The notes: generated from the letters alone by a model not told the origin. Positions 42,417-51,617 are shown, numbered from the stretch's first letter. The stretch: 64,000 nucleotides of DNA from Salegentibacter salinarum (GCF_900168115.1 NZ_FUZC01000010.1:62001-126000), one strand, 5' to 3'. Numbers and translations: made by a program.

Positions 42417-43628
42417 TTAAATAAGTTTGGTAGTAATATTGGTTTCTGAAGTTAAACTTCGGTGCACCGGGCAACGGTCAGCTATTTCTAAAAGTCGCTG
42501 TTTTTGTTTTTCATCTAAATCGCCAATTAGTTTAATTTCCCTTCTAAAAGTATCTATTTTTGAAGTTTTCTCTTCGCAATTTTTGCAATCTGTACTATGT
42601 TCCCGGGAATAAAATACGTGGGTTTCTACGTCTTCTAAAGGCCATTTTTTTCGTTTGGCATACATTTGAAGCGTCATAGAAGTACAGGAAGCCAATCCCG
42701 AAGATAGAAATTGATAAGGCGTGGGGCCATAATCTTTACCACCGGCTTTTATGGGTTCATCGGCCAGGAAAGTATGGTTTCCAGCTTTCATTTGGGTGGT
42801 AAAAGCATCTTCTTTCTCTAATCCTGCCACAACATCGGCTTCAGATTCGGGAATTTCTTTCTTCGGCATTTCTAAATATCTGGAGGCCCAGGAAGCAATT
42901 ACATTTCCGGCGTAAAATGCATCTTCTTTACTGGAAAGTAAATGTTCAGATCCGTCCAGGGATATAAAACTTTTAGGATGCCTTGCAGCAATATAAAGTT
43001 CTTCTGCATTTTTAATACTCACAATTGTATCCTGGGGAGAATGCATTATTAGAATTGATTTTTTAAGATCTGCCAGGTAAGGTTTTAATTCGTGTTTTGC
43101 GATATCGTCAAGGAACTGTTTTTTAATCTTAAAAGGCCTTCCGCCAATATTTACCTGTGCTTCGCCGTTTTTCTCAATTTCTTCTACATTATTTTGAATT
43201 AAATGCTGAACGTGGGCGGTGGTTGAAGGTGCTGCTATGGTGGTAACCGCTTTAACCGATTTCAATTGCTTTGCTGCAAATAAAACGGCCGCACCGCCCA
43301 ACGAATGTCCAATTAAAAGGCTGGGTACTTTAAATTCCTGCTCTAAATAAGTTGCAGCAGCCAGAAGATCCTGAATATTCCCTGAAAAATTACTTTCTGA
43401 GAATTCTCCTTCGCTTTCTCCCAGTCCTGTAAAATCGAAACGTAAAACCCCATAACCGTTTTGCGCCAGAGTTCGACTGATATTTTTTGCAGCAAAAAAA
43501 TTTTTATTACAGGTGAAGCAATGGGCGAAAAGCACAAAATTATGAGGATCCTGGTTAAACGGCAGTTCTAAATAACCGGATAAATCGTCTCCATTTTTAT
43601 TCTTAAAGTTCACTTTTTCAGTTTTCAT
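42417..43628 (-). CDS. Alpha/beta hydrolase fused to an OsmC-family domain
   Basis: The 403-residue protein has two domains. Residues about 1-260 are an alpha/beta hydrolase (nucleophile Ser in LIGHSLGGAAVLFAA near 111; HSPQDTIVSIKNAEELY near 195-212; the last His in DGSEHLLSS near 230). Residues 265-403 are an OsmC domain (LASCTSMTLQMYAKRKKWP with a redox Cys; second Cys region TDCKNCEEK; RCPVHRSLTSE near the end). OsmC proteins detoxify organic peroxides, so the enzyme may couple ester or lipid hydroperoxide cleavage to reduction. This fusion is known in many bacteria. Confidence 0.92.
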   Translation of the reverse strand: MKTEKVNFKNKNGDDLSGYLELPFNQDPHNFVLFAHCFTCNKNFFAAKNISRTLAQNGYGVLRFDFTGLGESEGEFSESNFSGNIQDLLAAATYLEQEFKVPSLLIGHSLGGAAVLFAAKQLKSVKAVTTIAAPSTTAHVQHLIQNNVEEIEKNGEAQVNIGGRPFKIKKQFLDDIAKHELKPYLADLKKSILIMHSPQDTIVSIKNAEELYIAARHPKSFISLDGSEHLLSSKEDAFYAGNVIASWASRYLEMPKKEIPESEADVVAGLEKEDAFTTQMKAGNHTFLADEPIKAGGKDYGPTPYQFLSSGLASCTSMTLQMYAKRKKWPLEDVETHVFYSREHSTDCKNCEEKTSKIDTFRREIKLIGDLDEKQKQRLLEIADRCPVHRSLTSETNITTKLI

Positions 43629-43676
43629 CTATAAGTTTTTATTCAAGGTACAAATTGTTTGGCAACGGCTGAAACA

Positions 43677-43730
43677 AAAAAGCTGATTGAAATTCAAAAA
43701 TCAATTCTTTGAAAATTCAATCAGCTTTTT
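43677..43730 (-). terminator. Terminator of the DUF1080 operon
   Basis: A 15-bp perfect stem (43677-43691 with 43716-43730) with A/T runs at both ends. It lies 20 bp past the DUF1080 stop and before the next minus-strand gene, so it ends the 48010-43750 operon. Confidence 0.8.
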
Positions 43731-43749
43731 AATAAAGAGAGATTACTGC

Positions 43750-44529
43750 TTATTCCAGTTCCCTTATTTTTATGTTTCTAAACCACACTTTATCACCGTG
43801 GTCCTGCAAAGCAATATGGCCTTCTCTATCTTTTCCAAAATTCTCCCAGTCTTTAAATTTTGAATTTTCTACCATTTTACTCCATTCTTCGCCGTGAACC
43901 GGGAATTCATTGACCAAAGTTTCGTTTAATCTAACTGAGCCTTTGTTGGTTTTGTGATTAATTCTAAGAACGGTTTTGTTCCATTCCCCTGCATTTTTGG
44001 TTTTGTCTTCGCTAGGGGGCATCATATCGTAAAGAGCACCTGCCTGTCTAACTTCACCATTCTTGGCATCAGGGTGCAAGTCATTATCCAAAACCTGAAT
44101 TTCAGGACCGGTTAAATAAGGTTCAGAAAATTCTTCACTTTCCTGAACGCCCCACATAACTCCGCTATTTCCTCCTTCTGAAATTTTCCATTCCAGGGAA
44201 AGTTCAAAATTAGTATAGGTTTTTTCTGAAATTAGATTCTCAGAACCTTCACGTTCTCCTTCAGCAGGAGTAAAAGCAAGTACACCATCTTCTACCTGCC
44301 ACTGGTTTGAAATTGAATCGGCGTTAAAGGCTTTCCAACCATCAAGATTGTGCCCATTAAACAGTTCGGTATAATTTTCATCGTTATTAGGCATTGCTGT
44401 AGTGTCATTTGCTGCATCAGCTTCATAGGCCTCTTTTGCCTCCTGAGCTTCTCTATCAGACTTATTATCAGATTTACAGGCGCTGGCCATAACTGCAGCC
44501 GATACTAAAATTAAACTTATTTTCTTCAT
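43750..44529 (-). CDS. DUF1080 (3-keto-disaccharide hydrolase-type) lipoprotein
   Basis: The 259-residue protein has a lipoprotein signal (VSAAVMASACKSDNK), an acidic linker and a concanavalin-like DUF1080 domain. The domain opens with ENYTELFNGHNLDGWKAF near residue 51 and closes with HGDKVWFRNIKIREL. The sequence NFELSLEWKISEGGNSGVMWGVQE near 105-128 and PSEDKTKNAGEWNKTVLRIN are typical. The family is known to hydrolyse or eliminate 3-keto-glycosides. The neighbours are two TIM-barrel isomerases, a Gfo/Idh oxidoreductase and a GMC dehydrogenase, all fitting that route. It is the last gene of the operon. Confidence 0.9.
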   Translation of the reverse strand: MKKISLILVSAAVMASACKSDNKSDREAQEAKEAYEADAANDTTAMPNNDENYTELFNGHNLDGWKAFNADSISNQWQVEDGVLAFTPAEGEREGSENLISEKTYTNFELSLEWKISEGGNSGVMWGVQESEEFSEPYLTGPEIQVLDNDLHPDAKNGEVRQAGALYDMMPPSEDKTKNAGEWNKTVLRINHKTNKGSVRLNETLVNEFPVHGEEWSKMVENSKFKDWENFGKDREGHIALQDHGDKVWFRNIKIRELE

Positions 44530-44544
44530 TCTATATCTATATGA

Positions 44545-45600
44545 TTAATTAATTCCTAAGATTCGTTTTAATTTCTGTTGGTCAATTTCGCTTCCCGCGA
44601 AATCGTCAAATTTCTTTTGGGTAGCTTCAATAATATGACTTTGAATAAAGGGAGCTCCCTCTCGAGCGCCCTGATCTGGCGATTTAATACAGCATTCCCA
44701 TTCCAGAACCGCCCAAACATCACAACCATATTCGGTTAATTTAGAAAAAATGGTTTTAAAATCTACCTGGCCATCTCCGGGATGTCTATATCTGCCCGCT
44801 CTATCTATCCAATCACCATAACCACCAAAAGAACCTTTTTTTCCGGTAGGATTAAATTCGGCATCTTTTACGTGGAACATTTTAATAAATTCATGATAAT
44901 GATCTATATATGAAATATAATCTAATTGCTGCAGCACAAAATGGCTGGGATCGTACAATAAATTAACCCGCTTGTGATTATTGGTCGCTTCCAGGAATCG
45001 TTCAAAAGTAATTCCGTCATGAAGGTCTTCTCCGGGATGAACTTCGTAACAAACATCTACGTTTTGTTCATCAAATTCATTTAGAATAGGCATCCAGCGT
45101 TTTGCAAGCTCCTGGAATCCCATTTCAACCAAACCTTCCGGTCTTTGCGGCCAGGGGTGAGCGGTATGCCACAACAGAGAACCGCTAAATGTACCATGCA
45201 CATCAAGTCCGAAATTACGGCTTGCACGGGCGGCACTCTTCATTTGTTCTACGGCCCATTCGGTCCTGGCTTTTGGATTGCCTTTAACTTCATCTGGCGC
45301 AAAATTATCGAACATGGTATCGTAAGCCGAATGAACCGCCACAAGTTGTCCCTGTAAATGGGTACAAAGCTCGGTGATTTCCAGACCGTAGGATTCTACT
45401 TTACCTTTAATTTCGTCACAATAATCTTTGCTTTCCCCGGCTTTGGTTAAATCTATTAAGGCCGTTTCCCAGGTTGGGATTTGAATTCCTTTATATCCTA
45501 AATCTGCCGCCCATTTGCATAATCCATCTAAACTGTTGAATGGTGCTTTGGTGTCCATAAATTGAGCTAAATAAACCGCAGGTCCTTTTACTGTTTTCAT
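44545..45600 (-). CDS. Sugar phosphate isomerase/epimerase (AP-endonuclease-2 TIM barrel)
   Basis: The 351-residue cytosolic TIM barrel has metal-ligand positions of the xylose-isomerase-like family: Glu/His in CYEVHPGEDLHDGITFERFLE near 177-196, DPSHFVLQQLD near 213, FHVKDAEFN near 236 and a late WAVLEWECCIKSPDQG near 305. It probably isomerises or cleaves a keto-sugar. It lies 12 bp from the Gfo/Idh gene and 15 bp from the DUF1080 gene. The substrate is unknown; pairing with Gfo/Idh and DUF1080 proteins is typical of 3-keto-sugar metabolism. Confidence 0.9.
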   Translation of the reverse strand: MKTVKGPAVYLAQFMDTKAPFNSLDGLCKWAADLGYKGIQIPTWETALIDLTKAGESKDYCDEIKGKVESYGLEITELCTHLQGQLVAVHSAYDTMFDNFAPDEVKGNPKARTEWAVEQMKSAARASRNFGLDVHGTFSGSLLWHTAHPWPQRPEGLVEMGFQELAKRWMPILNEFDEQNVDVCYEVHPGEDLHDGITFERFLEATNNHKRVNLLYDPSHFVLQQLDYISYIDHYHEFIKMFHVKDAEFNPTGKKGSFGGYGDWIDRAGRYRHPGDGQVDFKTIFSKLTEYGCDVWAVLEWECCIKSPDQGAREGAPFIQSHIIEATQKKFDDFAGSEIDQQKLKRILGIN

Positions 45601-45612
45601 CTTGTTAAATTT

Positions 45613-46752
45613 TTATGCGTCTATTTTTATCCAAACATTTCCTTTAGCGTGAGACTCTACTACTTTTTCTATAAAGTTCATTCCGCGTATACCGTCTTTC
45701 ATTGTAGGGAATTCCGCGGGATGATATTTTTCACCATTAATTGCGCGAGCAACTCCTTTGTAAATGTTTCCCATGGAATCAAAGATTCCTTCAGGATGTC
45801 CCGGAGGCAGTTTAGTACCGTCCAAAGACAGCGCCGAATTATAATCGTGACCGGGTTTTAAAACCTTCATAGGTTGCCCGTCTTCTAATTTATAAAGATA
45901 ATTTGGGTTTTCCTGTTCCCATTTTAAGCCGGCTTTCTTTCCGTAGATCTTTACGGCAAAGTTATTTTCCTCCCCGGTAGCGATCTGGCTTGATCTAAGC
46001 ACTCCTTTTACAAATTCTGAAAAACGTAGAAGCACGGTACCGTCCACATCCAGTTTATTATCTGAATATACATAATTCAAGTCGGCTAAAAGTTCTTTTA
46101 ACTCCAGGCCGGTTACATATTCAATCATATCAAAAGCGTGAGTGCCAATATCTCCAATACAACAACTTATACCAGCTTTCTCGGGATCAAGACGCCAAAT
46201 ACTGTTTCTTTCTTCCTTATTGTGAATTATTGGATTTATCCAGCCTTGGTAATATTGAACGTCTATCTTTTGAATTTCGCCAAGCTCCCCGGCAGCGATC
46301 ATTTCTTTCATTTGCCGAATCATGGGGTAACCGGTATAGGTGTAGGTTACCGCAAAAACCGTTTTAGATTTTGTGAGGGTCTCTTCAAGGATTTTGGCTT
46401 CTTCGTAAGTAGTGGTCATTGGCTTTTCACAGATTACGTGAAAACCGTTCTCCAAAAGTTGTTTTGCCATTGGAAAATGCAAGAAGTTCGGAGTAAGAAT
46501 AGAAACTGCTTTTATACGGTCCTCTTCCGGCAATTTTGCCTCTTCCGCAATTAAATGGTCCAGGTCTTTATAAACCCTATCGGTTCCAATGCCAAGTTCT
46601 TCGGCAAACTCCTGACTTTCTTTTAATTCTGCATTAAAAACTCCGCCTACAAATTCAAATTTATCATACATAGAAGATGCTACACGATGTAGCACCCCGA
46701 TAAGGGAATCTCCACCGCCGCCTAATACTCCTAATTTTATTTTTTTACCCAT
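45613..46752 (-). CDS. Gfo/Idh/MocA family NAD(P)-dependent oxidoreductase
   Basis: The 379-residue protein has an N-terminal Rossmann domain (LGVLGGGGDSLIGVLHRVASSMYDKFEFVGGVF, residues about 7-38) and the C-terminal Gfo/Idh domain. The conserved CEKPMTTTYEEAKILE near 112 holds the catalytic Lys, and GISCCIGDIGTHAFDMIEYVTG near 200 holds the H/D pair. It oxidises or reduces a sugar hydroxyl or keto group. The start MGKKIKLG at 46752 is preferred to 46785, which would overlap the permease gene. It is in an operon between the MFS permease and the isomerase. Confidence 0.92.
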   Translation of the reverse strand: MGKKIKLGVLGGGGDSLIGVLHRVASSMYDKFEFVGGVFNAELKESQEFAEELGIGTDRVYKDLDHLIAEEAKLPEEDRIKAVSILTPNFLHFPMAKQLLENGFHVICEKPMTTTYEEAKILEETLTKSKTVFAVTYTYTGYPMIRQMKEMIAAGELGEIQKIDVQYYQGWINPIIHNKEERNSIWRLDPEKAGISCCIGDIGTHAFDMIEYVTGLELKELLADLNYVYSDNKLDVDGTVLLRFSEFVKGVLRSSQIATGEENNFAVKIYGKKAGLKWEQENPNYLYKLEDGQPMKVLKPGHDYNSALSLDGTKLPPGHPEGIFDSMGNIYKGVARAINGEKYHPAEFPTMKDGIRGMNFIEKVVESHAKGNVWIKIDA

Positions 46753-46774
46753 ATTTAAGTAATTTTTTGATTGG

Positions 46775-48010
46775 TTATATTTCAATATCTTTTTTGGCTA
46801 TTTTTTCATCTTTAAAGAAAATAGCAAATAATATAAGAACTACAAATGCAAATGCTGCCGGGAAAATCCAAATTTCTTCCCAACTATGGCTGCCATCGGC
46901 GTTTAAGTACATATCGCTTACCTGCCCGGCTACCCAGAAACCAATAAGCATCCCCACACCATAAGTGGCCAAAGTAATTAAGCCCTGTGCCGCACTTTTA
47001 ATTTTTGGCCCCGCTTTGGAATCGGTATAAATTTGTCCGGAAACAAAGAAAAAGTCATAGCAAATTCCGTGAAGTGCAATTCCTATTATTAACATAAAAG
47101 CAAGCTCCCCGGTATCACCGTAGGCAAAGAGCAAATATCTAACCGTCCAGGCCAGCATTCCCGCGAGTATTGTTATTTTAAATCCGAATTTTTTAAAGAA
47201 GTAAGGAATAAGCAATAGGAATAAAGCTTCAGATACCTGGCCAATAGTCATTTTTCCAGTAGGATCTTCCATTCCTATTTCAGAAAGGAACGGGTTCGCG
47301 TTTTGATAATAAAATGCCAACGGAATGGATATTAAAATGGAAGAAATAAAGAAAATCAAGAAGTTTTTTCCTTTAAGTAAACTAATAGCTTCCAGTCCTA
47401 AGATATCTGAAATAGAAACTTTTTCACCTTTGCTGCTTGGTGGGGTTTTAGGTAAGCTAAAGCTAAATAAACCCAAGACAGCAGATGCTACTGCAGCCAT
47501 TAAAAATGTGTAACGTAGCATTCCCTCAGAACGACCTTCAGCTGAATCCCAGGCAAAAACAAAACTTATTATTAGTCCTGAGATAATCCAACCCATGGTT
47601 CCAAATACACGAATACTGGAAAATTGTTTGGATGGATCTGACATTTGAAAAAATGAAATAGAATTTACCAAAGCAAGGGTTGGCATATAGATAATCATAT
47701 ACCCTAAAACATAAGGATAAAAATTGCTGAAATCTTCTGCCTGAAACATCATATAGAGCAACAAGGCACCAATTAGGTGTAGCACTCCAAGGATTCGTTC
47801 GGCATTAAAAAACCGGTCGGCAATTAGCCCAATAATAAAGGGAGCTACAATTGCTCCCCAGGATTGAGTAGAAAAAGCCATAGCCGTTTGTGCGCCCGAG
47901 GCATCTAAATTTTGTGGTAAAAATGTACCTAAAGTTACAAACCACCCACCCCAAATAAAGAATTCGAGGAACATCATGGTTGATAGCTGAAATCTGGTTA
48001 AACTTTTCAT
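46775..48010 (-). CDS. MFS permease, nucleoside:H+ symporter (NupG-like) family
   Basis: The 411-residue inner-membrane protein has 12 predicted helices. The N-terminus RFQLSTMMFLEFFIWGGWFVTLGTFLPQNL and the conserved IRVFGTMGWIISGLIISFVF near 132-152 are signatures of the nucleoside/xanthosine permease-like group. In Bacteroidota such permeases commonly sit beside Gfo/Idh and isomerase genes and are thought to import sugars or their derivatives rather than nucleosides. It lies 18 bp after the lipoprotein isomerase gene and 22 bp before the Gfo/Idh start. Confidence 0.88.
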   Translation of the reverse strand: MKSLTRFQLSTMMFLEFFIWGGWFVTLGTFLPQNLDASGAQTAMAFSTQSWGAIVAPFIIGLIADRFFNAERILGVLHLIGALLLYMMFQAEDFSNFYPYVLGYMIIYMPTLALVNSISFFQMSDPSKQFSSIRVFGTMGWIISGLIISFVFAWDSAEGRSEGMLRYTFLMAAVASAVLGLFSFSLPKTPPSSKGEKVSISDILGLEAISLLKGKNFLIFFISSILISIPLAFYYQNANPFLSEIGMEDPTGKMTIGQVSEALFLLLIPYFFKKFGFKITILAGMLAWTVRYLLFAYGDTGELAFMLIIGIALHGICYDFFFVSGQIYTDSKAGPKIKSAAQGLITLATYGVGMLIGFWVAGQVSDMYLNADGSHSWEEIWIFPAAFAFVVLILFAIFFKDEKIAKKDIEI

Positions 48011-48028
48011 TATCTTCTGTAGCTTCTC

Positions 48029-49042
48029 TTAATTATTGTTGCTGTTTAATTTGCGGCCGACTTCTATTAAAAGTTCTTTAGTGGCTTTAATACCTTCTTC
48101 TGGTGATAAATTTTCGCCTTCATATTCTACCCCAATAAAACCGGTGTAACCCGCATCCTGAACAATTTTTAATATTCTTTCATAATCAAGGCTGGTTTCT
48201 TCACCTTCTTCATTAAAGTCATAAGATTTTGCGCTAACCGCTTTTGCATGGGGCATCATTTCTTCTATCCCCTGGTATTTTGGGTATTCTTCTACACATT
48301 TTGCTTCCCAGCGTTCTCCGCCTTCTCTTTTAAGGCAAAAATTACCAAAATCGGGTAGGGTACCGCAATTTTCCATATTTACATCTTCAATTACTTCTAC
48401 AAGTAGCGCAGCGTCAGAAGAAAGATAACCGTGATTTTCCACTAAAACATTTATATTTTTTTCAGCAGCATATTCGCTAAGTTCTTTTAAACCTTTGGCA
48501 GCTGAAGCTTTCCATTCATCAGGTTCTTCACTTCCAAAAAGATTAACTCTTATAGAGTGGGCGCCTAAAAAGTTAGCAGCATCTACCCATTTTTTATGAT
48601 TTTCAACGGCTTTTTTTCGTTCTGCCTGGTTTGGACTGGCTAATTCGCCTTCACCATCAACCATAATGAGAACATTCTCTACATTAAATTCTTCGCTTTT
48701 TGCTTTTAAAGTATCCAGCATTTTTTTCATTGCTTCTTCAGGATTATTGGCTTCGCTTATGCGTTGGCCATAAAAACTGCTAACATATTCGATACCCTCA
48801 AAACCCATTTGGTTTGCTTTTTCAGCAAAATCCATTGGATCTAATTCACCGGCAAAAATGGGTTCATTAAGAGACCATTGTGCGAGAGAAAGTTTAAAAA
48901 ATGGCTCAGCATTTTTTTCGATTTTAACTTCAGCAGTTGTTGCGTTGTCTTTTTCAGCTTTTTGATCTTTACAGGAAAAAAATCCGAAGGAGATAAAAAG
49001 GAATAAAAAATAGTAAGAAAGTTTGGTTGGTCTTAGGTTCAT
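48029..49042 (-). CDS. Secreted/lipoprotein TIM-barrel sugar isomerase/epimerase
   Basis: The 337-residue protein has a lipoprotein signal (YYFLFLFISFGFFSCKDQK) followed by an AP-endonuclease-2-like barrel. The landmarks are LAQWSLNEPIFAGELDPMDFAEKANQMGFEGIEYV near 53-88, VLVENHGYLSSDAALLVEVIE near 203, GTLPDFGNFCL near 232, VSAKSYDF near 265 and FIGVEYEGENLSPEEGI near 302. It is unusual in being exported, which suggests that the keto-sugar step takes place in the periplasm, together with the exported GMC/subunit-3 pair. First gene of the minus-strand operon. Confidence 0.9.
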   Translation of the reverse strand: MNLRPTKLSYYFLFLFISFGFFSCKDQKAEKDNATTAEVKIEKNAEPFFKLSLAQWSLNEPIFAGELDPMDFAEKANQMGFEGIEYVSSFYGQRISEANNPEEAMKKMLDTLKAKSEEFNVENVLIMVDGEGELASPNQAERKKAVENHKKWVDAANFLGAHSIRVNLFGSEEPDEWKASAAKGLKELSEYAAEKNINVLVENHGYLSSDAALLVEVIEDVNMENCGTLPDFGNFCLKREGGERWEAKCVEEYPKYQGIEEMMPHAKAVSAKSYDFNEEGEETSLDYERILKIVQDAGYTGFIGVEYEGENLSPEEGIKATKELLIEVGRKLNSNNN

Positions 49043-49119
49043 AAAATACGTTTAAGAGTTACTGGAATGTGATTTTACTGATAGTTTAAGATCTTAAAAG
49101 TATACTTTTTTTTAAAGAA

Positions 49120-49150
49120 GCAAAATTATAACCATAAATTTATATATTTG
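49120..49150. promoter_or_regulatory. Divergent promoter region of the sugar locus
   Basis: Two exact -7 boxes point away from each other: TAATTTTGC on the minus strand (49128-49120) for the isomerase operon and TATATTTG on the plus strand (49143-49150) for the GMC gene. Neither has a clear -33 TTG, which may mean an activator is needed. Confidence 0.4.
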
Positions 49151-49191
49151 GAGGCATTCGATTAACTAAATTATTAATTAATTATAGTACA

Positions 49192-50895
49192 GTGAGCAAT
49201 TATTATGAAAAAGACACTTATGATGCAATAGTCGTAGGTACAGGAATTAGCGGTGGTTGGGCTGCAAAAGAGCTTAGTGAAAAAGGATTTAAAACCCTTG
49301 TGCTTGAACGTGGACGTATGGTAAAACATATTGAAGATTATCCAACGATGAATGATGATCCCTGGGATTATAAATATAAAGGACAATTAACCCGGAAAGA
49401 AGAAAAACGCCAGCAAAAACAAGCACGTACCGGTTATACCACTAATAAAGCAAGCGCACATTGGTTTGTAGACGATGTTAAGCATCCTTATAATGAAGTA
49501 AAAAGATTTGACTGGATGCGTGGTTATCACGTTGGTGGTAGATCTATTATGTGGGGACGTCACAGCTACCGTTTAAGTGATTTAGATTTTACTGCAAATA
49601 AAGAAGATGGGTACGGTGTAGACTGGCCAATTCGTTATAAAGATATTGCACCCTGGTATGATTATGTTGAATCGTATATTGGTGTTAGTGGTGAAAACCT
49701 AGGATTAAGTCAATTACCTGATGGAAAGTTTCTTCCCCAAATGCCGCTAAATTGCGTTGAAGATCACCTTAAAAAAAGCATGGCCGAGAATTTTAGTGAC
49801 GGCCGGGTGTTAACTGCAGGTAGGGTTGCGCATATTACGGGTGATAAAGAATTTGAAGGTCGTTCCAGTTGTCAGTTTAGAAACCGTTGTATTAGGGGTT
49901 GTCCTTACGGAGCTTATTTTAGCAGTAACTCTTCTACATTACCGGCGGCAGAGCGAACCGGCAATATGACTTTAAGGCCTAATTCTGTGGTAAATCAGGT
50001 AATCTACGATCCTGAAACCAAATTGGCTACAGGCGTAAAAGTTATAGATACCGAAACTAAAGAGGAAATAGAATTTAAAGCCAACGTTATTTTTCTTTGC
50101 GCTTCTGCAATTGCTTCTACAAGCATCCTGATGCAATCAAAATCTGATAGATTTGAGGAAGGTTTGGGGAACGATAGTGGAGAACTTGGCCATAATGTAA
50201 TGGATCACCATTTTAAAGCCGGAGCATCAGGAAAATATGATGGTTTTGAAGATCAATATTATAAAGGAAGAAAGCCTAACGGAATCTATTTACCACGTTT
50301 TAGGAATATAAATGGAAGCGATAATTTAGGATTTACCCGTGGTTATGGCTACCAGGGTGGTGCGAGCCGTGGAGACTGGAGCGAAGGCATTGCTGAAGCT
50401 TCCTATGGGAAAGAATTAAAAGAAGCAATCGTAAAGCCGGGAGGCTGGACTATGGGCTTGATGGGCTTTGGTGAAACTCTGCCTTACCACGAGAATAAAA
50501 TGACCCTTGATTACGATAAAACCGATGAATGGGGCTTGCCAACAATAACTTTTGATGCAGAGTTTAAGGAAAATGAACTTCAAATGAGAAAGGATATGGT
50601 AGACCAGGCGGTAGAAATGTTGGAAAAAGGCGGATTTAAAGATGTGCAAGGTTATGATGATATTGGCGCACCGGGACTTGGAATTCACGAAATGGGAACT
50701 GCCAGAATGGGTAGGGATCCTAAAACTTCGGTTTTAAACGGAAACAACCAGGTGCACGCTGTTCCTAATGTATATGTTACCGATGGTTCTTTTATGACCT
50801 CTGCAGGGTGCCAGAACCCGTCTTTAACTTATATGGCAATGACTGCGAGGGCAGCGGACCACGCTTCTAAAAACTTTAAAAAATCTAACGCTTAA
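49192..50895 (+). CDS. GMC-family FAD dehydrogenase with a Cys cluster motif (glucoside 3-dehydrogenase-like)
   Basis: The 567-residue flavoprotein has the FAD motif DAIVVGTGISGGWAAKELSEKG near residue 10. The C-terminal GMC part carries GIHEMGTARMG near 500 with the catalytic His, and SAGCQNPSLTYMAMTARAADH near 540 with the conserved Asn. Cys227, Cys233 and Cys237 form C-x5-C-x3-C (SSCQFRNRCIRGCPYGA), the spacing of the 3Fe-4S ligands in FAD glucose dehydrogenase. The start is GTG. It is followed 11 bp later by the subunit-3 gene, the usual Tat partner. It likely oxidises C3 of sugars and passes electrons to the respiratory chain. Confidence 0.92.
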   Translation: MSNYYEKDTYDAIVVGTGISGGWAAKELSEKGFKTLVLERGRMVKHIEDYPTMNDDPWDYKYKGQLTRKEEKRQQKQARTGYTTNKASAHWFVDDVKHPYNEVKRFDWMRGYHVGGRSIMWGRHSYRLSDLDFTANKEDGYGVDWPIRYKDIAPWYDYVESYIGVSGENLGLSQLPDGKFLPQMPLNCVEDHLKKSMAENFSDGRVLTAGRVAHITGDKEFEGRSSCQFRNRCIRGCPYGAYFSSNSSTLPAAERTGNMTLRPNSVVNQVIYDPETKLATGVKVIDTETKEEIEFKANVIFLCASAIASTSILMQSKSDRFEEGLGNDSGELGHNVMDHHFKAGASGKYDGFEDQYYKGRKPNGIYLPRFRNINGSDNLGFTRGYGYQGGASRGDWSEGIAEASYGKELKEAIVKPGGWTMGLMGFGETLPYHENKMTLDYDKTDEWGLPTITFDAEFKENELQMRKDMVDQAVEMLEKGGFKDVQGYDDIGAPGLGIHEMGTARMGRDPKTSVLNGNNQVHAVPNVYVTDGSFMTSAGCQNPSLTYMAMTARAADHASKNFKKSNA

Positions 50896-50906
50896 TTATC
50901 AGGATT

Positions 50907-51551
50907 ATGAATAGAAGACAGGCATTAAGAAACATAGGACTTGGAGCGGGGGCTATTATTGTAGGTCCCAGTACATTAAGCCTTTTGCAAAGCTGTAAAA
51001 ATGATCCTTCTTATAACTGGGAACCCACTTTTTTAAGCGCTTCTAACGGATTTGCGTTAAAACAGGTTTTAGAAGTTATTATTCCAACAACTGATACTCC
51101 GGGTGCAGAGGATTTAAATATAGCCGAATTTATAGATTCTTATATGGAAGAGGTTGCTCCTGAAGACAGACAGGAGAAATTCAAACAATCGGCCGATGCT
51201 TTTTCCAGGGCTTTCAAAAATGAATTTGATAAAGACGAAGGTGAAGGTAGTGCGGAAGAATATGAGCAAATTGTAGCAAAATACCTTAGAGCAACACCTT
51301 CAGAAAGAGATGAAATAGCTAAACGAAATACAGAAACCCAGGATCCGCAGGATAAAGATCAGGAAGTGACTTTAGATGCTGATGCAGGTACTTTAGCTTA
51401 TTTAGAAGAAGTGAGAAGTATGGGAATTTGGGCTTACAAAACCAGTGAACAAATAGGGGAAGAAGTAATGTGGTACGATCCAATTCCAGGGGAGTACATT
51501 CCTTGTGGCCCCTTAGACGAACTGGGCGGCGGCAAGGCTATGTCGCTTTAA
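50907..51551 (+). CDS. Gluconate 2-dehydrogenase subunit 3 family protein (Tat-exported small subunit)
   Basis: The 214-residue protein starts MNRRQALRNIGLGAGAIIVGPSTLSLLQSC, a twin-arginine signal ending in a lipobox-like Cys. The rest is a helical subunit-3 domain (NGFALKQVLEVIIPTTDTPGAEDLNIAEFIDSYMEEV near 45-82; GIWAYKTSEQIGEEVMWYDPIPGEYIPCGPL near 172-202). In relatives this subunit carries the flavoprotein through the Tat pore and is needed for its activity. No cytochrome subunit follows within the window, so the electron acceptor must be encoded elsewhere. Confidence 0.92.
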   Translation: MNRRQALRNIGLGAGAIIVGPSTLSLLQSCKNDPSYNWEPTFLSASNGFALKQVLEVIIPTTDTPGAEDLNIAEFIDSYMEEVAPEDRQEKFKQSADAFSRAFKNEFDKDEGEGSAEEYEQIVAKYLRATPSERDEIAKRNTETQDPQDKDQEVTLDADAGTLAYLEEVRSMGIWAYKTSEQIGEEVMWYDPIPGEYIPCGPLDELGGGKAMSL

Positions 51552-51572
51552 GTTTTAGGTAGTATTAGGATA

Positions 51573-51617
51573 ATTATAAAACCTCACAGGTTTTTAAAAC
51601 CTGTGAGGTTTTATAAT
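51573..51617. terminator. Perfect 22-bp stem terminator after the GMC operon
   Basis: Bases 51573-51594 and 51596-51617 are exact reverse complements separated by one base, rich in A and T at the ends. It lies between two convergent operons and can stop both. Confidence 0.88.
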
